Part shown: positions 6,471-8,762 of the stretch, in pieces
How positions within the stretch are numbered: the stretch's first letter is position 1
Layout of the letters: each line of letters begins with the position of its first letter
Origin: DASQUK01 sp046726215
GTDB taxonomy: Bacteria > Actinomycetota > Acidimicrobiia > Acidimicrobiales > VFJN01
Assembly: GCA_046726215.1 (NCBI GenBank)
Contig: JBKPAA010000010.1
Coordinates: 1-8,762 of the forward strand
DNA length: 8,762 nucleotides
Direction: 5' to 3'
Program-made: the position numbers and the translations under genes
Notes under the pieces: model-generated
The model's input: only the letters and a program-made list of their open reading frames with translations
The model's database searches: none
Told to the model about the DNA's origin: nothing

Positions 6471-7637
6471 TCAGGCGTCGTCGAGCTGGCGGGCGAGCGC
6501 CTGGGTTGCCTCGATGAACTCGTCGATCATCTCGTAGACGACGTGCGCTGCCGGCTTGGGCCGGTTCATCGAGCCCACGATCTGGCCCACGAAGTAGTTG
6601 GCCAGCTTCTCGGCACCGGACCCCGGGCGATAGGCCGCGCGATCGATGCGCTGGAGGGCGTTCTCGACGAGCACCGGCTGCATCGGCATGCCCAGCGGCA
6701 TCGGGGTGTCCGGGTCGTCCCACTCGTCGGTCCAGGCGCTGCGGAGCTGGCGGGCGGGCTTGCCGGTACGCGACCGCGACCTCACGGTGTCGGCCGACCC
6801 CGCGGCAAGGAACTTCTGCTTCACCACGGGGTGGGTTTCGGCCTCCTCGGTGGTGAGCCACACCGATCCGCACCAGACGCCGGCGGCCCCCAGTGCCATG
6901 GCGGCAGCCATCTGGCGGCCCCGGCCGATCCCGCCGGCGCCCAGCACCGGGATGTCGCCGACGGCGTCGACGACCTCGGGGATCAGCACCATGGAGCCGA
7001 TCTCGCCGGTGTGGCCCCCCGCCTCGTAACCCTGGGCGACGATGAGATCGACGCCCGCACGCACGTGGCGTTCGGCGTGCTGGGCGGCGCCCGCCAGCGC
7101 CCCGATGCGTCGGCCCTCGGACTTCGCCCGGTCGATCATGTGCTCGGTCGGCGGCCCGAGGGCATTGACCACGAGCGCGGTGCGGTGCGCGAGGGCGATC
7201 TCGAGCTGGGGGTCGGCGCGATCGGCCGAGAAGATCATCCCGGCGCCGGCGTCACCGATCTGGCCACCGCGCGATGAGGGATCGCTCTCCGGCCCGGGCG
7301 AGTCGGGCAGCTCGGGCACGCCGTAGCGGCTGAGCATATCCTCGACGAATGCCCGGTGCTGGGGCGGGATGAGGGAGCGCACCTCCTCGATCGTCAGGCC
7401 GCCCGCCTCAGACCCGGCGTAGCTCAGCGGCAGGATCACATCGACGCCGTAGGGTCGGTCGCCGACCTCGGCCTCGATCCATTCGAGGTCGATCTCGAGC
7501 TGCTCCGGGGAGTGGGCGGCCGCGCCCAGAACGCCCATCCCGCCGGCCCTGGTGACGGCGGCGACGACGTCCCGGCAGTGGCTGAACGCCAGGATCGGCA
7601 CGTCGATCCCGAACATCTCGGTGACGGCGGTACGCAT
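6471..7637 (-). CDS. Nitronate monooxygenase-like NAD(P)H/FMN-dependent oxidoreductase
   Basis: The 388-residue TIM-barrel flavoprotein is of the nitronate monooxygenase / 2-nitropropane dioxygenase family. The N-terminus VTEMFGIDVPILAF, then VVAAVTRAGGMGVLGAA, is the family start. LIVAQGYEAGGHTGEIGS (about 198-215, H209) and IPVLGAGGIGRGRQMAAAMALGAAGVWCGSVWL (about 229-261) form the phosphate/FMN-binding and catalytic region. The residues after 280 are as in the longer actinobacterial subgroup. The true substrate is uncertain: family members oxidise nitronates, or act as reductases on CoA esters in steroid or fatty-acid degradation. The ATG at 7637-7635 is chosen over an open extension to 7775 because AGGAGG lies six bases upstream. 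The gene follows the enoyl-CoA hydratase by 2 nt. A 64-bp gap with only a weak 6-bp inverted repeat (6435-6458) separates it from the phosphatase gene, so read-through is possible. Confidence 0.88.
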   Translation of the reverse strand: MRTAVTEMFGIDVPILAFSHCRDVVAAVTRAGGMGVLGAAAHSPEQLEIDLEWIEAEVGDRPYGVDVILPLSYAGSEAGGLTIEEVRSLIPPQHRAFVEDMLSRYGVPELPDSPGPESDPSSRGGQIGDAGAGMIFSADRADPQLEIALAHRTALVVNALGPPTEHMIDRAKSEGRRIGALAGAAQHAERHVRAGVDLIVAQGYEAGGHTGEIGSMVLIPEVVDAVGDIPVLGAGGIGRGRQMAAAMALGAAGVWCGSVWLTTEEAETHPVVKQKFLAAGSADTVRSRSRTGKPARQLRSAWTDEWDDPDTPMPLGMPMQPVLVENALQRIDRAAYRPGSGAEKLANYFVGQIVGSMNRPKPAAHVVYEMIDEFIEATQALARQLDDA

Positions 7638-7639
7638 TG

Positions 7640-8455
7640 TCAGCCTCCTCGTTCCGGCGTCTGCCCCACGGGTCGGCCGGCGACCCACGGCGCCGGCCGC
7701 TTTTCGAGGTAGGCGCGCATGCCCGCCTCCGCCTCGTCGCCGGCGAACAGCTCCGCCGACAGGGCACCGGTCCACGCAAAGGCCTCGTCGACGGGCATCC
7801 CCGGCACCTCGGCCAGCAGCCGCTTGGATGCGGCGAGGGCGCCGGGACCACCGGCCAGCAGGTCGTCGACGGCGGCGGCGACCTCGTGATCGAGCCGGTC
7901 GGTCGGGACGGCGGCGTTGATCAGGCCGATCCTGGCGGCCTCGGCGGCGGCGAACCGCGTTCCTCGCAGGAAGGCCGCCCGGGCGTCCGCGGCCCGCAGC
8001 TTGGGAAGGCAGACCACGGAGATGACCGCCGGTGCCACACCCACGCGCACCTCGGTGAAGCCGAACCTGGCGTCGTCGGCTGCGATGGAGATGTCCATCG
8101 CGGCGGCGAGCCCCATGCCGCCGGCGACGCAGTGGCCGGCGATCCGCCCCACGTACGGCTTGGGCGACCGGGCGAACCGGCCGAACAGGTCCTCGGGGCG
8201 GCGGACCGCCGCCGGCCGATCGTCACCCCCGGCGCCCGAGCCCGACGAGCGCTCCGAGAGGTCGGCCCCGGCGCAGAACACCCGCCCGCGGTTGGTGAGG
8301 ACGACGACCCGCACGTCGGGATCGGCGTCGGCGGCGTCGAGCGCGTCGCTCAGCTCGCCGACCAGCCGGGTGCTCAGGGCGTTGCGGTTGGCCTCGTCGG
8401 CCAGCGTCACGGTCAGCACGCCCCGCCCGTCCCTGCTGGTCTCGACCACGCTCAT
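7640..8455 (-). CDS. Enoyl-CoA hydratase/isomerase (crotonase) family protein
   Basis: The 271-residue protein shows the crotonase fold: an N-terminal strand pair, GRVFCAGADLSE (about 57-68) giving the first oxyanion-hole amide, and GHCVAGGMGLAAAMDISIA (107-125) giving the second. E135 in FGFTEVRVGVAPAVIS matches one catalytic glutamate of hydratases. The second position falls in ARAAFLRGTRF, where no Glu is seen, so the enzyme may not be a classical hydratase. The motif GVAPAVISVV plus AAFLRGTRFAAAEAARIGLIN resembles the methylglutaconyl-CoA hydratase (LiuC-like) subgroup, but this is only a resemblance. ATG 8455-8453 is preceded by a G-rich stretch that may act as ribosome-binding site. The open frame continues upstream into the repeat region, where it is not protein-like. 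It forms an operon with the oxidoreductase gene, suggesting acyl-CoA catabolism. Confidence 0.9.
   Translation of the reverse strand: MSVVETSRDGRGVLTVTLADEANRNALSTRLVGELSDALDAADADPDVRVVVLTNRGRVFCAGADLSERSSGSGAGGDDRPAAVRRPEDLFGRFARSPKPYVGRIAGHCVAGGMGLAAAMDISIAADDARFGFTEVRVGVAPAVISVVCLPKLRAADARAAFLRGTRFAAAEAARIGLINAAVPTDRLDHEVAAAVDDLLAGGPGALAASKRLLAEVPGMPVDEAFAWTGALSAELFAGDEAEAGMRAYLEKRPAPWVAGRPVGQTPERGG
7644..7649 (-). promoter_or_regulatory. Ribosome-binding site of the oxidoreductase, inside the end of the hydratase gene
   Basis: The minus strand reads AGGAGG, six bases before ATG 7637. It lies in the last codons (Arg-Gly-Gly) of the hydratase gene. This fixes the oxidoreductase start and indicates translational coupling. 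Confidence 0.85.
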
Positions 8456-8471
8456 GCCCCCGCCCCCCGAT

Positions 8472-8571
8472 GGGCGAGGCAATACGGTCCGCCGCCGGCA
8501 ACTCGAGGCAATGCCGTCCGGGGGCCGATCCCTACCGCCTCGACCCCGGTTCGGCGGCCCCCATTGCCTCG
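8472..8571. repeat. Tandem repeat, copy 1 of 2 (100-bp core, 117-bp period)
   Basis: This core is repeated at 8589-8688 with 5 differences in 100 bases. Inside it, CGAGGCAAT occurs twice in direct orientation (8475-8483 and 8504-8512, 29 bp apart) and once inverted (8563-8571). CTCGAGGCAATG (8502-8513) and CATTGCCTCGAG (8562-8573) are perfect 12-bp inverted arms. Inside them GGGGCCG (8521-8527) pairs with CGGCCCC (8555-8561), next to the outer stem on the right and after a 7-nt bulge on the left. The loop is 27 nt. It lies just upstream of the hydratase gene. Its role is unknown: structured leader RNA, protein-binding element, or a dispersed REP-like element. Confidence 0.85.
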
Positions 8572-8588
8572 AGACGACCAACCCCGGC

Positions 8589-8688
8589 GGGCGAGGCAAT
8601 ACGCTCCGCCGACGTCACCTCGAGGCAATGCCGTCCGGGGGCCGATCCCTACAGCCTCGACCCCGGTTCGGCGGCCCCCATTGCCTCG
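8589..8688. repeat. Tandem repeat, copy 2 of 2
   Basis: This is the second copy of the 100-bp core, separated from copy 1 by 17 bp. The hairpin arms are kept (CGAGGCAATG at 8621-8630 with CATTGCCTCG at 8679-8688), while four of the five differences fall in the segment left of the hairpin. From 8689 to the end I see no gene, only a short hairpin CCCCG-GCG-CGGGG at 8736-8748. Confidence 0.85.
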
Positions 8689-8762
8689 GGACCTTGTCCC
8701 CGTGAGCCCGGTCATCGCCGCTGCGCCGTCCTCGTCCCCGGCGCGGGGCCATCGGTGGCCGG

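Noticed and set aside
6192..7277. Plus-strand ORF of 361 residues opposite the oxidoreductase gene
   Set aside because: It lies antisense to conserved motifs of the flavoprotein and shows no recognisable domain or ribosome-binding site.
7638..7775. N-terminal extension of the oxidoreductase
   Set aside because: It overlaps the hydratase gene, is Arg/Gly-rich, and the ATG at 7637 has a near-perfect Shine-Dalgarno and the family's normal N-terminus.
8472..8688. Possible CRISPR array
   Set aside because: There are only two units. The repeated part is 100 bp and the intervening piece 17 bp, the opposite of CRISPR proportions, and there are no cas genes.
8452..8715. Minus-strand ORF of 87 residues (and a plus-strand frame) with a 39-residue repeat across the tandem repeat
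   Set aside because: Frames stay open on both strands because 117 is divisible by 3 and the region is GC-rich. Composition is Gly/Arg-rich with no ribosome-binding site, and the inverted repeats point to a DNA or RNA element.

Overview
The window is GC-rich (about 70% by eye) with strongly GC-ending codons. Almost every frame is open on both strands, so most long ORFs are shadows of real genes. The gene content fits a high-GC actinobacterium: Flp/Tad pilus genes, a GAF-PP2C-ATPase regulator, a nitronate-monooxygenase-like oxidoreductase beside a crotonase. The style resembles environmental Acidimicrobiia, but that is an impression and not a demonstration. All ten genes I support lie on the minus strand, so transcription runs from high to low coordinates.

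Layout in the direction of transcription. (1) 8456-8762 has no credible gene. It holds two copies of a 117-bp-period tandem repeat with a nested inverted-repeat structure, directly upstream of the next operon. (2) 8455-6471: an enoyl-CoA hydratase and an FMN-dependent nitronate-monooxygenase-like oxidoreductase. They are 2 nt apart, and the second gene's Shine-Dalgarno lies inside the last codons of the first, so this is a tight metabolic pair. (3) 6406-3330: a GAF-PP2C phosphatase-HATPase fusion, then a STAS anti-sigma-factor antagonist overlapping it by 3 nt, then a ring-opening amidohydrolase of the cyanuric acid hydrolase/barbiturase family. A perfect 11-bp hairpin (3253-3279) follows as likely terminator. 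(4) 3078-768: a multi-membrane-pass histidine kinase and a NarL/LuxR-type response regulator 7 nt apart. (5) 706-1: two small Flp-type pilins and the start of a TadE-like minor pilin cut by the window edge.

How they may work together. The phosphatase/kinase fusion and the STAS protein form a self-contained partner-switching module that could set the phosphorylation of Ser61 on the STAS protein in response to a GAF signal. No sigma factor is visible. The two-component pair sits directly upstream of the pilin genes in the same orientation and may control the Tad pilus locus; this is inference from position only. The hydratase/oxidoreductase pair looks like acyl-CoA catabolism of unknown substrate. 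The amidohydrolase has all the Lys/Ser pairs expected of its family, but sits next to signalling genes and not among pyrimidine or triazine degradation genes.

The least explained items are the repeat element at the right end and the coupling of a partner-switch module to a ring-opening amidohydrolase. Everything else belongs to recognisable families.
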